A program made the translations under genes and the position numbers. Below are positions 50,269 to 58,616 of a stretch of DNA of 64,000 bases, piece after piece (positions within the stretch are counted from its first letter, which is position 1; each line of letters begins with the position of its first letter). This stretch comes from CAMCXT01 sp040403315 (GTDB taxonomy: Bacteria; Bacteroidota; Bacteroidia; M30B66). The notes below the pieces were generated by a model. It was not told where the DNA came from. It ran no database searches and saw only the letters and a program-made list of their open reading frames with translations. The DNA lies in contig JBBAKX010000007.1 in assembly GCA_040403315.1 (NCBI GenBank), positions 106,605 through 170,604 of the forward strand. The letters are read 5' to 3'.

Positions 50269-51954
50269 TTATTCCTTGCTTTTTATTATCGCTTCCTTGA
50301 TCTTATCGGCTTCCCTAAGAAAAGCATATCCAGCTTCAGTTATCACCCGGTGGTCGCAACTACTTTGATCTTTAAACCATTGTTCATGTTGGTGGTATTC
50401 TGAAATGGTTTCGTGAAACCTAAAGAATAATCCGCCGCTTCTACGAATCCAAAAATCTGCTGGAAACAGTGTCGACTCCTCTATCATGCAATAGAGGATT
50501 TCTGCTTTGCGCAGTACTGTTGTTTTATCGGTTTCTAGAGGCCAGATCGAATATCCTAACTCAACAATTTTCTCTGTTTCTGTCCCGTATCGCTCTACCA
50601 GACCTTTAATTTGGGCCGCAGTTGCTCCAATTTGTTTGGCTTCTCCCAGTTGTATTCCTCCAAATTCAATGATTTCTTTTAAATTTTTGAATTCTCCACC
50701 TTTAAGCGGTATGTTTTTACTCTGGCAAGCTTTGAAAGGCTTGGATCCAAATTGTTTTAGCTTTTTTTGAACGCGATTCACAATTTTTTCTGCCATCACA
50801 CGGTAGCCCGTTAACTTACCCCCAGCAATCGACAATAAGCCTGAGTCGGACTCGAAAATTTCATCTTTTCTTGAAAGTTCTGATGAGCTTTTACCATCTT
50901 CGTGAATTAAAGGCCTAATTCCAGCCCAACCCGATTCAATATCGTGCATTTGCAAGCGTGAACCCGTAAAACGATCATTAAATGCATTAATTAGATAAGT
51001 AGCATCTTCTTCACAAATTGCAGCATCGTCGGGTGATCCGGGAAAATTGGTGTCTGTTGTTCCAAGGTAAACTTTGTTTTCTCTTGGGATGGCAAAAATC
51101 ATCCTGCCATCTTTTGTGTCGAAATACACTGATTGCTTCAAAGGGAAACGTGCGGCATCGAAAACCAAGTGTATTCCCTGAGTTAGATGTAATCTTTTGC
51201 CCTTGGGCTCTTCATCTTTGCTACGCACTAAATCTACCCATGGTCCTCCAGCATTTACCACCACTTTGCCGAAGATTTCGAATTTTTTTCCTGTCGTTTT
51301 CTCTTCTACCAAAACTCCGGTAATCTTACCATCCAACTTGATGAAGTTGATTACCTTACAATGGTTTACTGCCTTTCCACCGTGTTGAATTGCTGTTTTG
51401 AAAATGCTAATACACAACCGCGCATCATCAGTTCTATATTCTGTATATAACGCTCCTCCTAGTAATCCTTGAGAATTCAGCAAAGGTTCCTTCTCCAAAA
51501 TTTCTTCTCGACCAAGCATTTTGAATTTCTCTTCTGGTCTAACGCCAGCTAGCTTTTCGTAAACATACAAACCCAATCGAGCCGATAGTTTCCCTAAGCT
51601 TCCTCCTTGTATAATTGGAAGCAGCATTGGCTCAGGATGCACCAAATGCGGGGCGTTTCTTTGGGCAATGGATCTTTCCTTGCCAACTTCGCGAACAACT
51701 TTAAAGTCAAGTTGCTTCAGATATCGCAAACCCCCATGAATCAACTTGGTAGATCTACTACTTGTGCCTGATGCAAAATCATCTTTTTCGAATAAGATCG
51801 CATTCATTCCGCGGCTTGCCGCATCCAATAAAATTCCAGCACCGGTTATGCCTCCACCAATTACTATCAGATCGAGTGTTTCATTTTGCGCATGCTCAAG
51901 AACTTGCATGCGGTTCGAAGACGACCAAGCTCCCTGGTAAATTTGTTTCCTCAT
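50269..51954 (-). CDS. glpD: Glycerol-3-phosphate dehydrogenase, FAD-dependent
   Basis: Oxidises glycerol 3-phosphate to dihydroxyacetone phosphate and feeds electrons to the quinone pool. The 561 residues open the FAD site with LDLIVIGGGITGAGILLDA and ASGTSSRSTKLIHGGLRYL, and continue with TQGIHLVFDA and YLGTTDTNFPG. The helical C-terminal domain of the GlpD family (ARLC-like cap, CSKNIPLKGG start) follows. It overlaps the upstream gene by 4 bases. A glycerol kinase or facilitator is not in the window, so it may serve lipid glycerol turnover. Confidence 0.95.
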   Translation of the reverse strand: MRKQIYQGAWSSSNRMQVLEHAQNETLDLIVIGGGITGAGILLDAASRGMNAILFEKDDFASGTSSRSTKLIHGGLRYLKQLDFKVVREVGKERSIAQRNAPHLVHPEPMLLPIIQGGSLGKLSARLGLYVYEKLAGVRPEEKFKMLGREEILEKEPLLNSQGLLGGALYTEYRTDDARLCISIFKTAIQHGGKAVNHCKVINFIKLDGKITGVLVEEKTTGKKFEIFGKVVVNAGGPWVDLVRSKDEEPKGKRLHLTQGIHLVFDAARFPLKQSVYFDTKDGRMIFAIPRENKVYLGTTDTNFPGSPDDAAICEEDATYLINAFNDRFTGSRLQMHDIESGWAGIRPLIHEDGKSSSELSRKDEIFESDSGLLSIAGGKLTGYRVMAEKIVNRVQKKLKQFGSKPFKACQSKNIPLKGGEFKNLKEIIEFGGIQLGEAKQIGATAAQIKGLVERYGTETEKIVELGYSIWPLETDKTTVLRKAEILYCMIEESTLFPADFWIRRSGGLFFRFHETISEYHQHEQWFKDQSSCDHRVITEAGYAFLREADKIKEAIIKSKE

Positions 51955-52766
51955 TCGAAATATTGAAATGAATAAAGGCTGTCGTTCGTGAGCAGAATCA
52001 TCCTATTCTTGTCAATCGCAAAGTCTTTGATATTTTTCTGGGGAAGGGCGACAGTGTCTTCGACGAATGTTTTGATTTGATATAAATGCAAACGCTCCTC
52101 TTGATCTGTATAAATGATAGATTCTCCGCTCACATCAAATTTCTGAATGCCTTTTATTGGAATTGTGCGCATGTAGGTTCCGAAAACATCAAACTGCAAG
52201 ATGCCATGTTCTGGAGCGCTGATAAACAGATAATTGTCGGCTTCTATCATCCAAGTTGGCTGAAGTGGAAATCCAAGGATTTGATTCAAATTTAAAATCT
52301 CGTTCTGGATTTTCAATTGTTGATTTAACCGGGTAAGGGAAAATCTAACGGGGTCATAAATCCAAATGCCATTGTCATACGACCAACACACCAATGATGC
52401 CTGTTCCATGTTAAACTCATCGAGTTTCAAGGGATCTCCGTTGTCGGTTGCGGTATTATCGAGAAACACAACCCGCGAAAAATCGCGATAAAAAACGATG
52501 ATTTTTAATGGATTTGCTGCATCAACGGAGGTTATCCTCCCTAAATTTTTATTGGAGTAAGTTCTGAAGAATGTTCCGTTAGACTTGTATTTTGAAAGCT
52601 GATCACCTCGAACAAGGTAAACATCGCCTAAATGGTCGGTGTAAACTTGATTGCCAGACGCTGTCGTTGCCCAAATACATTTCCATGATTTGTTTCCAAT
52701 TTTAGTGTTCTCTCGATTTCCATGAAGTATCAAGGTGCTTAATAAAATCAGTAAGTGATAAATCAT
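51951..52766 (-). CDS. Beta-propeller-like exported protein
   Basis: A 271-residue protein with a hydrophobic start (MIYHLLILLSTLILHG), then repeated short strands of propeller type: VYTDHLGDVYLVRGDQLSKY, then FRTYSNKNLGRITSVDAANP and IIYTDQEERLHLYQ. Each blade carries a hydrophobic-turn-aromatic rhythm, about six blades in all. No enzyme motif is visible. It starts at the base next to GH3's stop and overlaps GlpD by 4 bases, so it belongs to this operon. Its function is unknown; similar proteins occur in Cryomorphaceae-like bacteria. Confidence 0.72.
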   Translation of the reverse strand: MIYHLLILLSTLILHGNRENTKIGNKSWKCIWATTASGNQVYTDHLGDVYLVRGDQLSKYKSNGTFFRTYSNKNLGRITSVDAANPLKIIVFYRDFSRVVFLDNTATDNGDPLKLDEFNMEQASLVCWSYDNGIWIYDPVRFSLTRLNQQLKIQNEILNLNQILGFPLQPTWMIEADNYLFISAPEHGILQFDVFGTYMRTIPIKGIQKFDVSGESIIYTDQEERLHLYQIKTFVEDTVALPQKNIKDFAIDKNRMILLTNDSLYSFQYFE

Positions 52767-54293
52767 CTATTTATGAGATAAAACGCCCACCATTTCGAGG
52801 ATTTCGTCGAGATATTTACGGTCGTTCGCTAAGCGAGGCACTTTGTTTTGGCCTCCTAATTTACCTCGATTTTTCATCCAATTGTAAAATGTCCCAGTTT
52901 CCATAGTTCGGATAATGGGTGGCCGCAAGGTTATATTTTTGTAACGCTTTGCTTCATAGTCTGAATTTAAGGCTTTTAGCGCATTGTCGAACACTTCTCC
53001 GAAGTAACCTATGCTTTCAGGCTCCTTTTCAAACTCGATCAACCATTCATGCGCCCCATTTGAATTGGATTTCATAAATACAGGACCTGCAGTATATTCA
53101 CGAATGATTGCTCCGGTTTTTTCGCAGGCTACAACCATTGCTTTGTCGGCATTGTCAACAATCAGTTCTTCTCCGAAAGTATTGATGTAATGGCGAGTTC
53201 GGCCAGAAATTTTTATTCTGTAGGGATGTAGAGACGTAAACCGAATAACGTCTCCAACCATATACCGCCACATACCAGCATTGGTTGTAATCAACATCAC
53301 ATAATTCACCTCTTTTTCTACATTTTGGAGCCAAACAACCGGCGGATTTTCAAGGTGTGATTGGTCTAAAGGGATAAATTCGTAGAAAATGCCATAATCT
53401 AGCATGAGCAGCATTTCTGAAGAATTCGATAGGTCTTGAATTCCGAAAAAGCCTTCAGATGCATTATAAGTTTCGAGATAATGCATCTGATCTGAAGGAA
53501 TGAGCTTCCTATATTGTTCTATGTATGGGGTGAAACTAACACCTCCATGCATGAACAATTCGAGATTTGGCCAAACATCCAGTAAGTTATTGGTGCCTTT
53601 GATTTCGAGAATTCGTTGAATCAAAATCAGCATCCAGCTTGGCACGCCGGCTAAGTTTGTAACGTCTTCATCGATCGTATGGTGCGCAATGCGTTCTAAT
53701 TTTGATTCCCACTCGCTCATCAAAGCGATGCTTAAATCTGGAGTGCGCATATATTCTACCCAAACAGGTAAGTGCTCCATGATGATTGCACTTAAATCGC
53801 CAAACCAAGTATTGCCCGATTTTACATTTATTTGATGCGATCCACCTAGGGTTAGGCCTTTGCCTGAGAAAATTCGGGTTTCAGGATAATTGTTACAGTA
53901 AATTGCAAGCATATCTTTTCCACCCTTGAAATGGCATTCTTCCATCGATTCTTGGCTCAATGGGATGAATTTACTTTTGTCGGATGTGGTGCCAGACGAC
54001 TTTGCAAACCATCTGATTTCAGATCCCCAAAGGATATTTTGTTCGCCCATCATCATCCTATCAATGTAGGGTTTCAGTCCTTCATAATCCCGAATCGGTA
54101 CTTGCTGAACAAATTGATCATAGTTTCGGATATTTTTGAAATCGTGCATTTTCCCGAATTCAGTGTCTTTCGCCGAAACAACAAGCTTTTTAAACCAATC
54201 CATTTGTACATCATGGGGATACTTAATAAACAGTTCTATCTGGTGAACGCGCTGTTTCATTACCCACGAGACTATTGAATTGATAAGTGACAT
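52767..54293 (-). CDS. GH3-like acyl-adenylating protein
   Basis: A 508-residue protein of the GH3 family, named from plant auxin-conjugating enzymes. The ATP and adenylate pattern is visible: WFAKSSGTTSDKSKFIPLS (phosphate loop), LETYNASEGFFGIQD (motif with ASEG), and MWRYMVGDVIRFTSLHPYRI with SGRTRHYINTFGEEL. GH3 enzymes adenylate an acid and often join it to an amino acid or other amine; the bacterial substrate is unknown. It is the first gene of the lipid-linked operon, with a TTG-N20-TAGGTTTG promoter upstream. Bacteroidota commonly carry one such gene. Confidence 0.92.
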   Translation of the reverse strand: MSLINSIVSWVMKQRVHQIELFIKYPHDVQMDWFKKLVVSAKDTEFGKMHDFKNIRNYDQFVQQVPIRDYEGLKPYIDRMMMGEQNILWGSEIRWFAKSSGTTSDKSKFIPLSQESMEECHFKGGKDMLAIYCNNYPETRIFSGKGLTLGGSHQINVKSGNTWFGDLSAIIMEHLPVWVEYMRTPDLSIALMSEWESKLERIAHHTIDEDVTNLAGVPSWMLILIQRILEIKGTNNLLDVWPNLELFMHGGVSFTPYIEQYRKLIPSDQMHYLETYNASEGFFGIQDLSNSSEMLLMLDYGIFYEFIPLDQSHLENPPVVWLQNVEKEVNYVMLITTNAGMWRYMVGDVIRFTSLHPYRIKISGRTRHYINTFGEELIVDNADKAMVVACEKTGAIIREYTAGPVFMKSNSNGAHEWLIEFEKEPESIGYFGEVFDNALKALNSDYEAKRYKNITLRPPIIRTMETGTFYNWMKNRGKLGGQNKVPRLANDRKYLDEILEMVGVLSHK

Positions 54294-54307
54294 ATTGACT
54301 TAAAGCA

Positions 54308-54338
54308 CAAACCTAGTGGATATCCCTTAATTGGACAA
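54308..54338 (-). promoter_or_regulatory. Promoter of the GH3-glpD-hydroxylase operon
   Basis: On the minus strand TTG (54336-54338), 20 bases, TAGGTTTG (54308-54315), a full -7 match with spacing within the known range. The start of transcription would be near 54301, a few bases before the start codon at 54293. Confidence 0.55.
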
Positions 54339-54368
54339 TGATCAGTTGAAAAATGGTGATAAATCTTG

Positions 54369-56003
54369 CTACTTCTTCAGATAGTCTGAAAACTGTTGTA
54401 GATCTAGGTTATTCAATACGTCTTCAGCAAGTAATCCCGCCTTTTGCGCTATTAAAATGCCATATCGAATATCGGTTAATCCTTCTTTTCTGTGCGAATC
54501 GGGATTGATAGCGATTTTTACGCCTTTTTCCACGCAAAGCGGAATCATCCGCCAATCGATATCGAGCCGATATGGATGTGCATTCAATTCAATGCTCACT
54601 CCATTTGCAGCACAAGCATCTATGAGTTTAGGATAATTAATTGGGAAGCCTTTTCGCGAAAGTAGCAAGCGGGTGCTTGGATGACCGAGGATAGTTGTAT
54701 GAGGATTTTCAACCGCTTTAATTAGTCTTGCAGTTGCTCTATCTTCATCCATTCTAAGTACCGAATGTACAGAGGCAACAATGAAATCGAAGGATGCTAG
54801 AATTTCCTCAGGGTAATCGAGCGATCCATCCGAAAGAATATCGGATTCGATGCCTTTAAAAATCTTAAAGTTATCGAAGGTCCGATTTAGCTTTTCAATC
54901 TCTTCATGTTGTTGGATAACGCGTTCTATGCTTAAACCGTTAGCATAAAACGCAGATTTACTGTGGTCGCAGATGCCGAAATACGATTTGCCCAATGCTT
55001 GTGTGGCTTTGGCCATATTTTGAAGCGTATCGGCTCCATCGCTCCATGTACTGTGACAATGTAAAATTCCTTTGATATCACTTTCGGTTATTGCAGTATT
55101 AGTTGAAAGCTCAACAGCTTTTTCTAATGGCCAATCTCGAAGCGCAGGAGGAATATATGCATGATTTATTGAACTGTAGATTTCTCTTTCAGTTGAATAT
55201 TCATTTTGCGTAGCGCCTGTTTCGATTACATGCGATTCAGGGCCGGTTAGTAAGAACTGTTGCCATGCAGCTCTCTCCGTTTGACTAAAGAAAATCCTAA
55301 ATCGATATCCAGCTGAAGTTTCCAAGAGGGTAAAATCGCCGTAAGACGAAAATCGGAGTTGATCGTTATTTAGTTTCTCAAAATCGGGCTGCTTATCGGC
55401 AATACAAATCAGGTCGCAGTGATCGATGGTTTCGTTTTGGCGTCGAAGCTCTCCAGTAACCTCAAATTGGACAGAATCAAGAAGTTCTTGAAGCAAATTG
55501 ATGGTTTCTAGGGTTGCCATTTCTGCTTCTGCATAATGCAATTTTCCTGCATTCAATAGCGAAAATTCTAACGATTGACGGATACTGTCTTGTGTCTTTG
55601 CACCAAAGCCTTTGAGTTCCACCAATCGGTTTTCGTTACATGCATAAAGCAATTCACCAGGCGATTCAATTTCAAGTTCTTGCCAAAGCGTTCGAACTTT
55701 TTTCGGTCCAATCCCTTTAATCCTCATGATTTCAACAATTCCGGCAGGTGTTTTTTCAAGTATTTCATCCATTTCTGGATCCAGACCTGTGCTCAAAAGA
55801 CCGTAAATTTTCGCGGCCATGCTTTTTCCAATCCCAGGGATATTTAAGATTTCGGCTTCGGTCATTTCTGCAATGGGCGAAGGTGTTCGATCTACCTGAA
55901 ACGATGCATTGGTAATAGATTTTATTTTGAATGGATTTTCATCATGTAGTTCCATCAATCCTGCTAACATGCGAAGGGCCCTTGAAATTTCCTTGTTGCT
56001 CAT
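54369..56003 (-). CDS. PolX-like protein with PHP domain and degenerate polymerase
   Basis: A 544-residue protein laid out as family X DNA polymerase: a helix-hairpin-helix start (LNIPGIGKSMAAKIYGLL, MRIKGIGPKKVRTLW, LVELKGFGAKTQDSIRQS), a polymerase palm and a C-terminal PHP domain. The PHP metal residues are kept (ILHCHSTWSDGAD, CDHS, GIESDIL, ASVHS, GHPST, PDSHR). In the palm, the usual GSxRR...DxD reads GELRR...HCD, and the third Asp is Arg (GYRFRIFF), so two of three catalytic aspartates are lost. It likely acts through the PHP nuclease (3'-5' exonuclease or AP repair) rather than as a polymerase. Single gene, no overlap with neighbours. Confidence 0.9.
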   Translation of the reverse strand: MSNKEISRALRMLAGLMELHDENPFKIKSITNASFQVDRTPSPIAEMTEAEILNIPGIGKSMAAKIYGLLSTGLDPEMDEILEKTPAGIVEIMRIKGIGPKKVRTLWQELEIESPGELLYACNENRLVELKGFGAKTQDSIRQSLEFSLLNAGKLHYAEAEMATLETINLLQELLDSVQFEVTGELRRQNETIDHCDLICIADKQPDFEKLNNDQLRFSSYGDFTLLETSAGYRFRIFFSQTERAAWQQFLLTGPESHVIETGATQNEYSTEREIYSSINHAYIPPALRDWPLEKAVELSTNTAITESDIKGILHCHSTWSDGADTLQNMAKATQALGKSYFGICDHSKSAFYANGLSIERVIQQHEEIEKLNRTFDNFKIFKGIESDILSDGSLDYPEEILASFDFIVASVHSVLRMDEDRATARLIKAVENPHTTILGHPSTRLLLSRKGFPINYPKLIDACAANGVSIELNAHPYRLDIDWRMIPLCVEKGVKIAINPDSHRKEGLTDIRYGILIAQKAGLLAEDVLNNLDLQQFSDYLKK

Positions 56004-56087
56004 TGCACAATATTACTTCCAATCATGGGAAACTCAATTGAAGTTTTTTTTCAATTTCATCAACATGTTTATCATGGGTTTAGTTGG

Positions 56088-56121
56088 AAAAAAAAGGGCT
56101 ATCCCATTTGGAATAGCCCTC
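56088..56121 (-). terminator. Terminator after sppA
   Basis: On the minus strand AGGGCTATTCC pairs with GGATAGCCCT around a short A/T loop and is followed by TTTTTTTTCC. It begins 23 bases past the sppA stop codon at 56144. Confidence 0.9.
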
Positions 56122-56143
56122 TTCTCTTCGAATATAGGATGGT

Positions 56144-57898
56144 TTAATACACCTCTATTTCGTAAGGAATTCGCGTTTGATACTTATTCATGTTCATCAA
56201 ATGATCCATTTGTTTGTAGTACTTGTAACTCGGTCCGAGCACTTTCTCAACCACATCTTGTTCCTTTTCACCGCTGAGTTTGCGGAAGAACTTCATCACA
56301 GGATCTTCTACAAAAGGAAGTTCTACTATTCTGTAATTGTCTAGTTTGGCACGTTTCGCTGCGATTTCAATAGCCTTTTCTAAACCACCAAATTCATCAA
56401 TAAGCTTCAATCTTTTTGCGTCGGCACCTGTCCATACGCGGCCTTGTGCAATTGAATCCACGTCTGCTTTACTCATTTTTCTGCCTTCAGCTACGCGTGA
56501 AATGAAGTTGTCATAGATGCGTTCAATTTCTGCTTGGATGATTTCAGATTCACGCGCAGTTACAGCCCTTGAACCCGTCATGATATCAGCCATTGGCGTT
56601 GTCTTAACTGTATCAATAGTAACACCTAACTGATTCACCAACCCTTTTCCATTGAAAAACAGCCCAAACACACCGATCGATCCAGTAATGGTATTTGGAC
56701 TTGCAACAATTACATCGGCTGGGGCTGCAATGTAGTATCCGCCTGAAGCAGCAACATTTCCCATTGAAACAATCACTGGTTTAATTTTCTTGGTGAGCAC
56801 AACTTCTCTCCAGATTGTTTCAGAGGCAAGGGCCGATCCTCCAGGAGAATTTACTCGAATCACAACAGCTTTTACTTTTTCATCCAATCGTGCTTTTCGA
56901 ATTGCCTTTGAACATCCAATCGAACCAATTTGGCCATCATTTCCTTCTCCATCCACAATATCGCCTTCGGCATAAATCACCGCAATTTTATCCCCTTTCC
57001 TTTTGTCTCGAAGATCTTCAGCATCTTTCATTTCAGATAGGGTAACCATTGGCAACTTGTCGATACTTTCAGCGCTAGATTTTACTTTCAATTCTTCCAA
57101 TACTTCATCGCGGTATTTTAGACCATCAACCAGCTTGTATTGCTTCGCCGATGCTGCATTTGTAACCAATAGTTCAGATGCAATTTTGAATAATTCTGCT
57201 TCAGGAATTTTCCGGCCTTCGGAAATGCCTTTGATCATATGGTTCCAGATCGAATAAAGAAATGTGCGCACTTGTTCGCGATTCGAATCACTGAGTTTAT
57301 CCTGAAGAAAAGGCTCTACAGCACTTTTGAACCTTCCGTGGCGAAACACTTGAGGTTCAACGCCCAATTTATCTAAGGTGCCTTTGAAAAAGAGAATTTC
57401 TGAACGAAGTCCCTTAAGTTCTGCAAGTCCTGTTGGATGTAGATAGATTTTGTCGGCAATACTTGCTAAATAATAGCTTGGCTGTGAAAAGGCTTCACTG
57501 TAGGCATAAATGTATTTGCCTGATTTTTTAAACTTGATCAATGCATCTCGAATTTCTTCGATTGTGGCAATTCCTGCTGGAATATTTTCAAGATCGAGAA
57601 ACATTCCGCTAACCGAAGGATTGGCAGCAGCCTTGTCGATGTTGTCGAGTATGTCGTTTAAACCCAACATAGGGCCGTCGCCTAATCCACTGAAGCTCGC
57701 CCCATTGAATGGGTTTTCGTTACTTCTGTCTGGGATCGCTGAATTAAGTGTCAAATGAATAATAGTATTGTCTTCGATCTCAACTTCTTTTTTACTGCTT
57801 CCCGCAGAAATAATCATGATAAGGAAAATAAAAAAGAGAAGAAAGGTGAAGAATAATCCTGTCATGGTGGCAAACACCATTTTAAAAAAAGCGCGCAT
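56144..57898 (-). CDS. sppA: Signal peptide peptidase SppA, long form
   Basis: Degrades leftover signal peptides in the inner membrane. The start used is Met of MRAFFKMVFATM at 57898; an earlier Met at 57994 overlaps folK on the other strand. A membrane helix (residues about 12-33) anchors the 584-residue chain. Two ClpP-like domains follow: the first holds the catalytic Lys in YLASIADKIYLHPTG, the second the nucleophile Ser in MGNVAASGGYYIAAPAD, the Ser-Lys dyad of E. coli SppA. Length matches the 67-kDa class. It faces away from folK with 60 bases between the two starts. Confidence 0.95.
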   Translation of the reverse strand: MRAFFKMVFATMTGLFFTFLLFFIFLIMIISAGSSKKEVEIEDNTIIHLTLNSAIPDRSNENPFNGASFSGLGDGPMLGLNDILDNIDKAAANPSVSGMFLDLENIPAGIATIEEIRDALIKFKKSGKYIYAYSEAFSQPSYYLASIADKIYLHPTGLAELKGLRSEILFFKGTLDKLGVEPQVFRHGRFKSAVEPFLQDKLSDSNREQVRTFLYSIWNHMIKGISEGRKIPEAELFKIASELLVTNAASAKQYKLVDGLKYRDEVLEELKVKSSAESIDKLPMVTLSEMKDAEDLRDKRKGDKIAVIYAEGDIVDGEGNDGQIGSIGCSKAIRKARLDEKVKAVVIRVNSPGGSALASETIWREVVLTKKIKPVIVSMGNVAASGGYYIAAPADVIVASPNTITGSIGVFGLFFNGKGLVNQLGVTIDTVKTTPMADIMTGSRAVTARESEIIQAEIERIYDNFISRVAEGRKMSKADVDSIAQGRVWTGADAKRLKLIDEFGGLEKAIEIAAKRAKLDNYRIVELPFVEDPVMKFFRKLSGEKEQDVVEKVLGPSYKYYKQMDHLMNMNKYQTRIPYEIEVY

Positions 57899-57958
57899 AG
57901 ATATATTTTTATTTGAGCAATGTACTGAAATTGCGGCACGAAGATCAAACCAAATGGA

Positions 57959-58456
57959 ATGAACACAATTGCCATCGGAATTGGAACCAATCAAGGCGAC
58001 CGCATCCTGTCTGTGAGTATAGTTTTGAAAAAAATGTTACAGCAAGGATTAGAAATTATTCAGGTTTCTAGTTTGTATGAATCTAAAGCTGTTGGTTATC
58101 AGTCGGATAATTTGTTCCTCAATGCAGTTGTTAAGGTGGAAACCCTGTTGAAGCCTTTGGAAGTATTGGAGATTTTGATGGGCATTGAAGCAGAAATGGG
58201 ACGAATTCGCCTACAAAAAGGGTATTCTGACCGACCGATGGATTTAGACATCCTTGCTGTTGGGAATGAAATTATTCAAACAGAAATCTTGCAGGTTCCT
58301 CATCCCCGCATTAATGATAGAGCATTTGTGTTGGTTCCGCTTCTGGAAGTTTGGCCCGATTGGATACATCCTCAATTGGGGATGTCGATAGAAAGGATGG
58401 CACGACAAGTACAGAATCAAATCTTACAAAAAATTGAAGCCAATGATTTCATTTAA
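57959..58456 (+). CDS. folK: HPPK, folate pathway pyrophosphokinase
   Basis: Transfers pyrophosphate from ATP to 6-hydroxymethyl-7,8-dihydropterin in folate synthesis. The 165 residues carry AIGIGTNQGDRILSVSIVL, the pterin and metal motif RPMDLDILAVG and PHPRINDRAFVLVPLLE. The Asp pair in MDLDIL binds magnesium. No other folate gene is close. It faces away from sppA. Confidence 0.95.
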   Translation: MNTIAIGIGTNQGDRILSVSIVLKKMLQQGLEIIQVSSLYESKAVGYQSDNLFLNAVVKVETLLKPLEVLEILMGIEAEMGRIRLQKGYSDRPMDLDILAVGNEIIQTEILQVPHPRINDRAFVLVPLLEVWPDWIHPQLGMSIERMARQVQNQILQKIEANDFI

Positions 58457-58616
58457 CAATATTGACAAATTTCTTACAGAGGTTTTTATAAGTTATTGAT
58501 ATGTAGTGCTTAAGGCTGTTTTTTTGCATGCTGTTATCTGTTTATAAATATGCTGCACGTGTTGAAAGCTTTGGTATTTTTGCATCCAATTTTGCACTGA
58601 TTTAAAAACATTCATA

